A stretch of 33,607 bases of DNA from an uncultured Phycisphaerales bacterium. Its GTDB lineage: Bacteria > Planctomycetota > Phycisphaerae > Sedimentisphaerales > Anaerobacaceae. Positions 1 to 7,374 of the stretch are shown here, in pieces; the first letter of the stretch is position 1; each line of letters starts with the position of its first letter. The stretch lies in contig CAIODZ010000048.1 of NCBI GenBank assembly GCA_903857265.1, positions 1 to 33,607 of the forward strand. The letters are read 5' to 3'. Below the pieces are notes generated by a model. It saw only the letters and a program-made list of their open reading frames with translations, was not told where the DNA came from and did no database searches. A program made the translations under genes and the position numbers.

Positions 1-59
1 CGATTAACCAATTCCTAACAGAAACTTAATAAAACACTGACACCCCTTCATTAATCTGG

Positions 60-129
60 GGACGTAGTAATGGAGGATGTTGATGTGACCGCTGGGTGCG
101 TGGCCAGGACGTAATAGGGTACCCCAGCG
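60..129 (+). other. Possible structured leader upstream of the CheW-like gene
   Basis: I see no convincing gene in bases 1-187. Within this leader, CGCTGGGT (90-97) can pair with ACCCCAGCG (121-129), one C being bulged, to enclose about 23 nt. The heptamer GGACGTA occurs twice, at 60-66 and 107-113, each followed by TA-rich then G-rich bases. This could be a structured 5' UTR. I compared it from memory with the cyclic-di-GMP (GEMM) riboswitch and it does not match. No family is assigned. Confidence 0.25.
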
Positions 130-137
130 AAGAAGTG

Positions 138-155
138 AAACACAATGTTGTGTTT
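138..155. promoter_or_regulatory. Inverted repeat, possible operator, 32 nt before the CheW-like start
   Basis: AAACACAATGTTGTGTTT has two perfect 8-bp arms around a TG spacer. It lies between the leader hairpin and the ribosome binding site of the downstream gene, a usual position for a repressor site. The stem is AT-rich and the following T run is short (five T, then GAT), so it is a poor intrinsic terminator. No cognate regulator is visible. Confidence 0.3.
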
Positions 156-187
156 TTGATATAAATCGATGTTTAAGGAGTGAACAA

Positions 188-742
188 ATGGTAACAATGA
201 CAAGAAAACCACGGCAAGTCCACGGAATAAACAAGTTTCATTATTCCTGGTTTACGACCTTTCTGCTTGCTCATGAAACCAAGGCACGAAAATTGAACCT
301 GTGTTGCCTGGGCTGCAGGGAGCTTGTAAAACTCGATTATGAGAAACCCACTCATATAAGAGGCGTTATAGAATTTAACGGCTTATATATACCCGTCATA
401 GACCCTGGCATTTTGCTGCTCGGTCGGCCTTCAGCGTTCAGTAATCTAAGCTGCATACTGATTGTGCCGCACCGCTGGGAAAATCAGCAGTATTATACAG
501 GCGTTGTAATAGAAGACATCGATGAGATTATGGAGTTTGCATCCAGCGAACCTGATATCGAGCCGCTGAGAGATATCAGCGTCAATATCAGATTTGTCCT
601 CGATATGCGTAAAAGCCCCGGGGCGGAATCGTGGCTTTATGAGAACTACCGAATGCTGGAAATTTGCAGAAATGAAAACCAGCACGAGCAGGATTATATC
701 GCCTTCAGACGAAGGTGCTCAGAAAAGATGTTAAGCATATAG
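188..742 (+). CDS. Degenerate CheW-like domain protein
   Basis: This 184-residue soluble protein has no signal peptide or membrane segment. A GGAG stands just before the ATG. Residues about 57-77 (IRGVIEFNGLYIPVIDPG) resemble the CheW signature in which a beta strand, a GxVxxRGxxxPVxDL turn and a following strand form the receptor/kinase docking face. A second strand-like segment, TGVVIEDIDEIMEF near residues 105-118, matches the usual GxxVDxVxEVL element. CheW proteins couple chemoreceptors to CheA. Here the conserved Arg of the RG turn is replaced and the C-terminal 50 residues are charged and unlike CheW. No other chemotaxis gene is in the window, so it may be an adaptor in another signalling circuit. 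The assignment rests on pattern only and is moderate. Confidence 0.55.
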   Translation: MVTMTRKPRQVHGINKFHYSWFTTFLLAHETKARKLNLCCLGCRELVKLDYEKPTHIRGVIEFNGLYIPVIDPGILLLGRPSAFSNLSCILIVPHRWENQQYYTGVVIEDIDEIMEFASSEPDIEPLRDISVNIRFVLDMRKSPGAESWLYENYRMLEICRNENQHEQDYIAFRRRCSEKMLSI

Positions 743-762
743 AAACCAAATCGGCTTCCGTA

Positions 763-1203
763 TCATTCCGCCAGATTATCTGGTAAATGTTCCACAAACG
801 CCTTTATTTCATCACGCACTCTACGATAAATGCCCAATACTTCCTGCTCAGTCGCGGCCTGTTTTGCCAGTCGAGGCGGGTCATCAAAACCGAAGTGAAG
901 AACTCTGATTTTACCTGGGAAAATGGGGCAATGTTCGTGGGCGTGGTCACAGACGGTGATAACAAAATCAAAATTTACGCCTTTGAAATCGTCGAGGTGT
1001 TTTGAGCGATTATTCGATATATCAACGCCAACCTCAGCCATAACCTTGACAGCAATTGGGTCAAGACCGTGCGGCTCGATACCTGCCGAATACGGCTCAA
1101 TCAAATCGCTTTTTAACTTTCTCGCCCAGCCCTCGGCTATCTGGCTCCGACAGGAATTGCCGGTGCAAAGAAACAAAATTTTCAACTTCCCGCGCTGCTG
1201 CAT
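763..1203 (-). CDS. arsC: Arsenate reductase, thioredoxin-coupled (LMW-PTPase fold)
   Basis: The 146-residue product carries the CX5R phosphatase loop CTGNSCR at residues 13-19. It also has the Cys pair C85 and C92 in VCDHAHEHC, which in the thioredoxin-linked ArsC family forms the relay disulfide with the loop Cys. FDDP near residue 106 supplies the general acid Asp. These features distinguish ArsC from plain low-molecular-weight tyrosine phosphatases, which lack the C82/C89-type pair. It reduces arsenate to arsenite in the cytoplasm. No ars regulator or efflux pump is adjacent, so it stands alone. An in-frame TGA three codons upstream fixes the start region; no clear Shine-Dalgarno precedes it. 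It converges on the CheW-like gene with a 20-nt gap. Confidence 0.85.
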   Translation of the reverse strand: MQQRGKLKILFLCTGNSCRSQIAEGWARKLKSDLIEPYSAGIEPHGLDPIAVKVMAEVGVDISNNRSKHLDDFKGVNFDFVITVCDHAHEHCPIFPGKIRVLHFGFDDPPRLAKQAATEQEVLGIYRRVRDEIKAFVEHLPDNLAE

Positions 1204-1325
1204 ATTTTGTCATTTTAGCGAATACTAATGCAATCATATACTCCTATTTAACAATAAAAAACATGATAGAGTTTTTCCGATAAGAGTTGTAAACGAAAGA
1301 AGTTACGCAGACCTCGGGGGATTAT

Positions 1326-2954
1326 TTAAGGAACATTTGGTTCCCAGCGCACCTTCGTCGCACCAAGAAGCGTCCCCGTCGCGTATGCAAGGTCAACCTG
1401 TGCTATTTCGTATTCCGTCAGAGCGCTAATCTCGGTGCTCTGGGCATTCGCGAATTTTGCCTGCGCGTCAAGTACGTCGGTGGCGGTACGAAGCCCAACC
1501 ACAAACTGCCTTTTCTCCGCCTCGTATAATCGGCCCGCCAAAATCGAATTTTGCCTGCCCGCCAGGATGCTTTGCCAGTTCGCCTCCAGCTGCTCTATCG
1601 CGCCAAGCACCTCCGTCTGAATCTGCATCCGCCGATTCTCCTTAGTGAATAATCGCTGCCTTTTGCGATATTGCGCCTCAAGGAGCCGGTTCTTTGCCGC
1701 CTGATTACCAAGGGGCACAATCAGGTTCATCCCAACTGTGTAACTTTCAGAAGTTCTGTCAAACATCATATCATAAGCATCGCTTCTCGCTGTGCCGATA
1801 CCGTTCATATTGTATGTGTAGTCCAGCGCAACCAAAGGCAGCATCTGGTTTTTATAATAATCCACCGCGCTCGAATCCTGCGCAAGCTGCAATTCCACTT
1901 CCAGCATCTCCATCCGGTTCTCCACCGCGGATTTCGTCAGCCGTTCTTTATCTATCTCGTATCGCACGGGGTCCGGCTCGGTCATAGGCACGACAACAGC
2001 AGGCGAATCTATACCCAGACCCGCCTCGTTCATCATCTGTTTTAGCTCTCTCTGCCTGTCCTCTAACTCTTTTTTGGCCTTGATTATTCCATCCAATCGT
2101 TCCGCAACTCCGGCTTCTGACCGCGTTTCCTCCACTGCCGCTTTTTCACCAAGAAGCACCATTCTTCGTGTCTGCTCTAACTGCGCCTTTGCGGTTTCGT
2201 ATTCCTGCTGTCGGACCTCAAGCTCTTTTCTGGCCGCATACAAACGCCAGTACCCCCGGTCGGCGTTTGCTAAAACGCGTATCACTTCCAGCTTTGTCAT
2301 CGCATCGGTTATATGCCGCTGGTATTCAAGAACCCGTATCGAATATGTGTTCATACGTTTGCCCGCCCCGCGCAGCAACGGCTGACTTATCGAAAACGTA
2401 GTCGTCGGCGTGTAACTTACGTTGCTATACTTTCCAAGAGATTTGCCGTTCTGGTCAAAAATATTACCAGTAACGTTGGTGCGATTATCCGCGAGGTCAA
2501 ATTTTACCGTCCCTCCCGTCTGCAACGGGACCTGAACCCCAAGGTCGGCTGTCTGGCTTTTGTATTGTTGTGCCTGCTGGACTATAACCGACGGCTGGTC
2601 TATGTTGTTATAAGTTAAATTCGTGAAAAATGACGATTCGAATTTTGCCTCTTCTGCGCTGACCTGTTTGGCCGCTATCGCCGGCTCTATCAATTGAACC
2701 TTCAAATCCAAGTTATTTTTCAGGGTCATCGCCCGGCACTGCTCAATGCTGAGTTTTATCTCACCCTGCGTTGGTTTATTTACTTCCGCTCCCTCATTGG
2801 GGTCTTTCTTTTCTTCCAGTTTCAACGTTTTAATCTCTCTGGTCTGTTCCGGCTTTACTTTTACATCAAGAAAATCCTCCTCCTTCGTAAACTCCTCGCA
2901 GCCGGCCAGAGCAATCGACATTCCCAGCAAAAGCATCAAAATTAAACTTTTCAC
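1326..2954 (-). CDS. TolC-like outer membrane efflux lipoprotein
   Basis: The protein (about 542 residues) is an outer membrane factor that would form the exit duct of the pump encoded upstream in the same operon. It begins with a short hydrophobic signal ending in the lipobox LAGC, so the mature N terminus is probably a lipidated Cys, as in NodT/OprM types. Two TolC-type repeats follow, rich in long amphipathic helices (for example EYETAKAQLEQTRR and TDVLDAQAKFANAQ). I chose the GTG start because AGGAG (2969-2965 on this strand) lies 10 nt before it. An in-frame ATG at 2975 has no binding site but would give the same lipobox. An unusually long charged linker lies between the lipobox and the first helical repeat. 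It overlaps the end of the permease gene, or nearly so, depending on start. Confidence 0.85.
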   Translation of the reverse strand: MKSLILMLLLGMSIALAGCEEFTKEEDFLDVKVKPEQTREIKTLKLEEKKDPNEGAEVNKPTQGEIKLSIEQCRAMTLKNNLDLKVQLIEPAIAAKQVSAEEAKFESSFFTNLTYNNIDQPSVIVQQAQQYKSQTADLGVQVPLQTGGTVKFDLADNRTNVTGNIFDQNGKSLGKYSNVSYTPTTTFSISQPLLRGAGKRMNTYSIRVLEYQRHITDAMTKLEVIRVLANADRGYWRLYAARKELEVRQQEYETAKAQLEQTRRMVLLGEKAAVEETRSEAGVAERLDGIIKAKKELEDRQRELKQMMNEAGLGIDSPAVVVPMTEPDPVRYEIDKERLTKSAVENRMEMLEVELQLAQDSSAVDYYKNQMLPLVALDYTYNMNGIGTARSDAYDMMFDRTSESYTVGMNLIVPLGNQAAKNRLLEAQYRKRQRLFTKENRRMQIQTEVLGAIEQLEANWQSILAGRQNSILAGRLYEAEKRQFVVGLRTATDVLDAQAKFANAQSTEISALTEYEIAQVDLAYATGTLLGATKVRWEPNVP

Positions 2955-2967
2955 TACAATCACTCTC

Positions 2968-4227
2968 CTACTCATGTCTAAGCGATTCAATCGGATCAAG
3001 GCGGGCCGCCTTTATCGCGGGGAACATCCCGAAAACCACTCCCACTGTCCCTGCAAATGCAAACGACAAAGCTATCGCCCACACAGGTATATATGTTTGC
3101 GACAGCATTGGATTCATACTTGCTATCGCCAAAGTAAGGAGTTTGCCCACCCCAACTCCGACAAGCCCGCCGACAAAACAGAGTATCACCGCCTCTACCA
3201 GAAATTGTGTCAGTATCGCGGACCTCCTTGCCCCAACGGCCTTTCGTAATCCTATTTCCTTTGTCCGCTCAGATATAGAGACAAGCATTATGTTCATAAT
3301 GCCGACTCCGCCGACCAACAGCGAAATCCCAACTATCCCGCCGGCGACTAATGTAACTATAATTGCTATATTATTGAATTTCTCAATATAACTATGTATC
3401 GTCTCAACTTTAAACGTGTCCGGCTCACCGGGCTTGACGTTCCGCGTACGCCGCAGAAAAAACTCCAGCTCCGCTACCGCGTCGTCCGATACCTCTGTTG
3501 ACCTGCTGGCCGCTATTGCTTGTATCCACGACCACCGCTGGAATTTCATCCCTGTTTTGAATGGAATGTATATCTCATAGTATTCCTCCCCCCCTCCGCC
3601 GCCGAACGCTGACTCGCGTCTTTCTATCACCCCGACAACGCGAAAAACCATCGGCCCTATCCGAATCAACTCCCCTTCGCATTCCTTTTTCAGGCCCAGC
3701 TTGTCACGAAGCTGTGGCTCAATCAAACAAACGGCCTGCCCCTCATCCACCTCCGAAAGCTCCCGCCCGGCCGCTATGCTCCGATTCTCTATAGTTTTCC
3801 ACACCGGCTCCACCCCCCTTATTGCCACATTTTGAACGGACTTCTCTCCGTATTTGACCTGGTACTCTCCTACCCAGCACACATAAGAATATCGCTCCAC
3901 CGATGGACAATAATCCAGTATATGCTCCAATTCTTTCTCTTTAAAACGTATTTGATGCCACGAAAGCCGGCTCTTTGGTCCCGTATTGGGCCGATACGGA
4001 TAGACGTATATCGTATTGCTGCCAAATGACTCCATCTCACCGAGAACCTTCATCTTCAATCCAGTCAAGGCCGCTATCACCGCCGTAACCGACGCAACAC
4101 CTATCACTATCCCGATTGTCGTAAGTATCGACCTCGTCTTGTTGGCCCATATCTGCCCAAGAGCAAGATACACGCTCTGGTAAACAAGCCGGATGAACAT
4201 AAACGGAGCGATAAGCAATCCCCTCAT
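2968..4227 (-). CDS. macB: MacB-like ABC transporter permease
   Basis: This 419-residue inner membrane protein has the MacB/FtsX layout. There is one N-terminal membrane helix (ILTTIGIVIGVASVTAVI), a large periplasmic core of about 220 residues, and three C-terminal helices. The MacB hallmark ISERTKEIGLRKAVGA joins the second and third helices, and the protein ends with the family's AARLDPIESLRHE tail. It transmits ATP-driven motion to the periplasm to push substrates into the TolC duct. The ATG overlaps the ATPase stop by 4 nt (ATGA), so translation is coupled. Such pumps export macrolides, peptides or lipoproteins; the substrate cannot be told from sequence. The ATPase is a separate gene, unlike E. 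coli MacB where both are fused. Confidence 0.9.
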   Translation of the reverse strand: MRGLLIAPFMFIRLVYQSVYLALGQIWANKTRSILTTIGIVIGVASVTAVIAALTGLKMKVLGEMESFGSNTIYVYPYRPNTGPKSRLSWHQIRFKEKELEHILDYCPSVERYSYVCWVGEYQVKYGEKSVQNVAIRGVEPVWKTIENRSIAAGRELSEVDEGQAVCLIEPQLRDKLGLKKECEGELIRIGPMVFRVVGVIERRESAFGGGGGEEYYEIYIPFKTGMKFQRWSWIQAIAASRSTEVSDDAVAELEFFLRRTRNVKPGEPDTFKVETIHSYIEKFNNIAIIVTLVAGGIVGISLLVGGVGIMNIMLVSISERTKEIGLRKAVGARRSAILTQFLVEAVILCFVGGLVGVGVGKLLTLAIASMNPMLSQTYIPVWAIALSFAFAGTVGVVFGMFPAIKAARLDPIESLRHE

Positions 4228-4982
4228 ACCGTTTCCTCCGCTTTTTGGCCGGCTTCGTGTATATTGTCCTCTTCCGTCGTCCTGTCGCTGCGAATGTAAC
4301 CGTCCCGCATCCTGATTATTCTTTTGGCGTGTTGCGCGACGTCGTGCTCGTGCGTTACCATCACTATCGTCTGTCCCTGCCTGTGAAGCTCATCGAAAAG
4401 CTCTAATATGCTATTGCTTGTTTTGGTATCGAGGTTGCCCGTCGGCTCGTCGGCCAGCAGTATGCTCGGCTTGCACACAAGAGCCCTTGCAATCGCCACC
4501 CGCTGTTTTTCGCCGCCTGAAAGCTGATTCGGCTTGTGTTTTACCCTGTCGCCCAGGCCTACACGCTCAAGGGCCTTCTTTGCCTTGGCAGCCCGCCCAA
4601 ACCACCCGTTGCGGGCATACAGCAGGGGCATCTCAACGTTTTTCAGGGCGTTCATCTGGGACAAAAGCTCAAACGACTGAAACACAAAGCCGATCCGCTC
4701 GTTGCGTATTCTCGCTAATTCCGAATCCCCAAGCTCCGTAACGTTGTCTCCGTCAAGCTCATACACCCCTTCACTTGGCCTGTCCAAGCACCCAAGAATG
4801 TTCATCAGCGTGCTCTTGCCGGACCCCGAATGTCCCATCACCACTATATATTCGTTTTCCCGCACCTCAAGGTCTATCCCGTCAAGAGCGCGTATCTCCT
4901 CCACGCCGACTCGATAGAATCGCTTCAGTTCCCTGAGCCGGATTACCACTTTCCCGTTGAGATTACTTTCCTGCCGGTTCAT
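4224..4982 (-). CDS. MacB/LolD-type ABC transporter ATPase
   Basis: The product (about 252 residues) is a complete nucleotide-binding subunit. It has Walker A GHSGSGKST, signature LSGGEKQRVAIARAL, Walker B ILLADEPTGNLD and H-loop MVTHEHDVA. The GxVFQSFELLSQMNALKNVEMPL stretch is typical of the LolD/MacB/FtsE subfamily. The start is taken at ATG 4982, where homologous sequence begins. The reading frame stays open further upstream through a Lys/Arg-rich region, but that is only the other frame of the adaptor's basic tail. The gene overlaps the adaptor end by 20 nt and the permease start by 4 nt, a tightly coupled operon. The C-terminal tail after the H-loop is acidic. Confidence 0.92.
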   Translation of the reverse strand: MNRQESNLNGKVVIRLRELKRFYRVGVEEIRALDGIDLEVRENEYIVVMGHSGSGKSTLMNILGCLDRPSEGVYELDGDNVTELGDSELARIRNERIGFVFQSFELLSQMNALKNVEMPLLYARNGWFGRAAKAKKALERVGLGDRVKHKPNQLSGGEKQRVAIARALVCKPSILLADEPTGNLDTKTSNSILELFDELHRQGQTIVMVTHEHDVAQHAKRIIRMRDGYIRSDRTTEEDNIHEAGQKAEETV

Positions 4983-6399
4983 TGATATCGTTGGCGTCCT
5001 TCTTGCTTTTTTCTTTTCCTTTTTGCTTTTTTTCCTTCGCCTTCTGTTCGGCTTTAACTTCCCGCTCATCACGCAATTTCTGCTCATGCTTGAGGCCGTC
5101 TAAAACCTTGTAAGGCCCCGTTACTATCTTGTCGCCTTCCTTCAGACCCGACAAAACAATCGTATGTGTCAAATCGGACTGCCCTGTCTTAACGGGTGTT
5201 ACTACCGCCTTGCCGTCGTTATATCTAAACACCACCGGCGCAAACTTTTTGTCCTTGTCCAGATCGGTCGATTTATCCCTAATCTCCAAGGGCAGCCCGT
5301 CAACGTCCCTTGCCACAATCGCCTGGGTGGGAACTCTTATTACATCGGTGTGTTTCTTTGTCTCGATATCGACATCCGCCGTCAGCCCCGTATAAAGCTT
5401 CAAGACATTCGGATCGTTATCAAGCAGTATCTCCGTGCGGTAATATCTCGTCCGGTTATCGCTGAATCTGTGCTTTAGCGCAATCTCATCGATGACACCT
5501 CTGAATTTGATGTCTGAAAACGCCTGCACGCTTACAACCGCTTTCTGCCCTACTTTAAGAGCCCCGATATCCGCCTCATCAACCTGCGCCACCACCAGCA
5601 TCTTCGAGAGGTCCGACACCTCCATTATCACCGTCCCGGGGTTATTCATCGTCCCTGTCATCACCATTTCGCCAACCTTGGCGTTAACCCGCGTTACAAC
5701 ACCGTTGATTGGGGACGTTATTGTTGTGTAGCTGAGCATTTCCTTCGCCTGTTCTATACTCGCTTCCGCCGCGTCTAAGTTGTGCTTCATCACAATCAGA
5801 TTTTTTCCAGACGCCTCCAAGTTATACCTGGCCGAATCGTATTGCCCAGCAAGCTCATCCACCTTGTACTTTATCAGATCAAAGTCCGCCCTGCTTATGT
5901 CTCTCGACTCATATAATCCTTTTTTCCTTTCGAGGTCTTTTTGGGCTTGTTCCAGCGTCGCCGCCAACGCCGTTAAATTCGATTTGCCTGCCTCAATCCT
6001 TGATTTCTCAACCTCTATTTCCGCCTCCTTTGCCGCCCTGCCAGCTTCGGCAAGTCGCAACTGGCTCTCCAAATCCTTAGCGTCAAGCTTCAGTAACAAC
6101 GAAGCCGGTATAGGCGGGTTCGCGTTCGGGTCGCCGCAGGTTACGGTATTGCCCTCATCGTAGGGCATATCAATAATCCGCGCGGAAACCTTCGCGCTTA
6201 TCTGGACGGTTGTTTTGGGCTCTATCTCACCCGTTGCGCTTACACGTTCCGTCAAATCCCCCCGCTTGACCTCCTCGATACGAACCACATCCTCCTTAAC
6301 TTTTACTTTTTTACCTTTTGCCACCAGCCCGCCAATCACCAGCAGCGCCAAAACTACCCCCACTACGGTAATAATAATCCACTTTCGTCGTTTCTTCAC
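4963..6399 (-). CDS. macA: MacA-like periplasmic adaptor (HlyD family)
   Basis: The protein (about 478 residues) is the membrane-fusion subunit that links the ABC permease to the TolC-like duct. It has a basic N terminus and one membrane anchor (WIIITVVGVVLALLVIGGL). A beta-barrel and split lipoyl half-motifs follow (VSATGEIEPKTTVQISAKVS and ITSPINGVVTRVNAKVGEMV), separated by a coiled-coil hairpin of about 110 residues. A C-terminal barrel ends in a Lys-rich tail (EQKAKEKKQKGKEKSKKD). The GTG at 6399 is preferred because GAGGAG lies 5 nt before it; the ATG at 6414 would place that site inside the gene. It is the first gene of the four-gene efflux operon. The inter-half-lipoyl segment DPNANPPIP is an odd insertion. 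Confidence 0.9.
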   Translation of the reverse strand: MKKRRKWIIITVVGVVLALLVIGGLVAKGKKVKVKEDVVRIEEVKRGDLTERVSATGEIEPKTTVQISAKVSARIIDMPYDEGNTVTCGDPNANPPIPASLLLKLDAKDLESQLRLAEAGRAAKEAEIEVEKSRIEAGKSNLTALAATLEQAQKDLERKKGLYESRDISRADFDLIKYKVDELAGQYDSARYNLEASGKNLIVMKHNLDAAEASIEQAKEMLSYTTITSPINGVVTRVNAKVGEMVMTGTMNNPGTVIMEVSDLSKMLVVAQVDEADIGALKVGQKAVVSVQAFSDIKFRGVIDEIALKHRFSDNRTRYYRTEILLDNDPNVLKLYTGLTADVDIETKKHTDVIRVPTQAIVARDVDGLPLEIRDKSTDLDKDKKFAPVVFRYNDGKAVVTPVKTGQSDLTHTIVLSGLKEGDKIVTGPYKVLDGLKHEQKLRDEREVKAEQKAKEKKQKGKEKSKKDANDINEPAGK

Positions 6400-6464
6400 A
6401 ACAACTCCTCTCATGCTAAAAACACTGTTACGGGGCCTCCCCTGCCTTATTACATCCTGTACCT

Positions 6465-6495
6465 ATTATAACGCACGACATTACCGTTTTGTTAC
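6465..6495 (-). promoter_or_regulatory. Probable promoter of the efflux operon
   Basis: On the minus strand a perfect TATAAT occupies 6470-6465, with a weak -35 candidate GTAACA at 6495-6490 (19-nt spacing). It lies about 65 nt before the adaptor start and points into the operon. The rest of the 278-nt interval between the adaptor and the tRNA shows only a GGGG/CCCC mini-hairpin near 6432. Only the -10 is persuasive. Confidence 0.4.
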
Positions 6496-6677
6496 CATTT
6501 TGTGTTTTTTTGTGATTCCGGCATCATTTATTAGCGTTTTTTGGGCCTATTTGGGCATTTCAAAGCCGTATTTGGGAAGACCAATCTTTAGCTCATCGCT
6601 ATGATATTCTGGAAGATAGCAATATTGGGGTAAAAAGCCGCTCCTCTCCGCTGAAGCAAGATATCCTGCTTGTCCAC

Positions 6678-6751
6678 TACGCCCGACAGGATTCGAACCT
6701 GTGACCTACGGATTAGAAATCCGTTGCTCTATCCAGCTGAGCTACGGGCGC
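6678..6751 (-). tRNA. tRNA-Arg (anticodon TCT)
   Basis: The minus strand folds into a full cloverleaf of 74 nt. The acceptor stem is GCGCCCG/CGGGCGT (first pair G-U), the D-arm GCTC-AGCTGGATA-GAGC, and the anticodon arm ACGGA-TTTCTAA-TCCGT with TCT in the loop. The T-arm is ACAGG-TTCGAAT-CCTGT. The 3' CCA is not encoded, so it must be added after transcription. Reading the opposite strand gives the well-known spurious peptide RIRTCDLRIRNPLLYPAEL, which is not a gene. Confidence 0.95.
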
Positions 6752-6896
6752 CAGAGTTTTTAAGCGGCTGTAGTATAACAATTTTTTGGCCGTTCTGCCA
6801 ACATCTGAAACGCCTCAGAGAGGTAAAAAAATGTCAGCTGCCGTTGGCCTGGATTGCTATTCGCCTTCGCCGATTTTCTACTTTTCAAAGAGCAAT

Positions 6897-6925
6897 AAAA
6901 AAGGCCCGGGAAAATCCTCCGAGCC
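6897..6925 (-). terminator. Intrinsic terminator (orphan)
   Basis: On the minus strand GGCTCGG (6925-6919) pairs with CCGGGCC (6909-6903), 7 bp with one G-U, around a 9-nt loop. It is followed directly by six T (6902-6897). On the plus strand the hairpin lacks a T run, so it acts leftward. No coding gene on the minus strand lies immediately to its right, so it may end a small RNA or simply insulate the tRNA. Confidence 0.6.
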
Positions 6926-7150
6926 CGTTCTTAACGCTTTTAATCCCTCATGTTAGCCATAGCTTGTCAACGATGCAGTCGTGGTACGAACGGGTATTTC
7001 CCATTGTGGGGACAGTACAGCGCCAAGGCGACCAAAGATCGGTTATCGTGGGTGAGTTGTTCAGTATGGATATTTCTTCAGAAACAAATGACACTTAATT
7101 ATTTGCTTCTGTTAATCATTATTTTTCTTACATGAGTCAGGAAAATAAAC

Positions 7151-7193
7151 CTGTATTACATACAGTGGACAAGTCGCAAATTATAAATATTAA
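7151..7193 (+). promoter_or_regulatory. Candidate promoter and overlapping inverted repeat for the transaldolase gene
   Basis: CTGTATtacATACAG (7151-7165) is an inverted repeat with 6-bp arms. It abuts TGGACA (7166-7171), close to a -35 box, and TATTAA (7188-7193) follows after 16 nt. The pair would start a transcript with a leader of about 175 nt before the ATG at 7375. The spacing of the repeat is one base short of a CTG-N10-CAG LexA box, so I do not call it LexA. Confidence 0.3.
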
Positions 7194-7374
7194 ACTCTCT
7201 TTCCAGCGAGGAAACTTTCATTGCCCCCCACGCAGCGGAAAAGCCGCGTCAGCGGGTAAATCACGCCTTCGGCGATAAATATCCAGCAAAAAAAGGAACA
7301 AAAACAGTTGCAAATTCGCAACATCCAGGGTACTGTTGTATCCTGATTCGGAGAATAGATTAAGGAGCGCAGAT

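Larger units (their letters stand above)
6752..7374. other. Gene-free interval with regulatory or RNA signals
   Basis: About 620 nt without a protein gene that I can support. It contains a minus-strand intrinsic terminator at 6897-6925 with no gene in front of it. CCCGTTC (6924-6930) is complementary to GAACGGG (6988-6994). There is an inverted repeat at 7151-7165 and a promoter-like pair feeding the transaldolase. A GC-rich segment near 7220-7275 has a small hairpin (CGCAGCGG/GCCGCG). Short open frames here lack ribosome binding sites and family resemblance. Confidence 0.5.

Noticed and set aside
60..129. Cyclic-di-GMP riboswitch upstream of a signalling gene
   Set aside because: The order and sequence of conserved GEMM blocks are not present; only short GGACG-like similarity.
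4983..5087. Lys/Arg-rich N-terminal extension of the ABC ATPase
   Set aside because: It lies wholly within the adaptor gene's basic tail in another frame. The ATPase family begins at the ATG at 4982.
6670..7098. Open frame on + strand translating to MSTTPDRIRTCDLRIRN...
   Set aside because: It is the antisense reading of tRNA-Arg(TCT), a well-known false protein. No ribosome site and no family.
7151..7165. LexA-type SOS box
   Set aside because: CTGTATTACATACAG is 15 nt, one base short of CTG-N10-CAG, and the gene downstream is a transaldolase.
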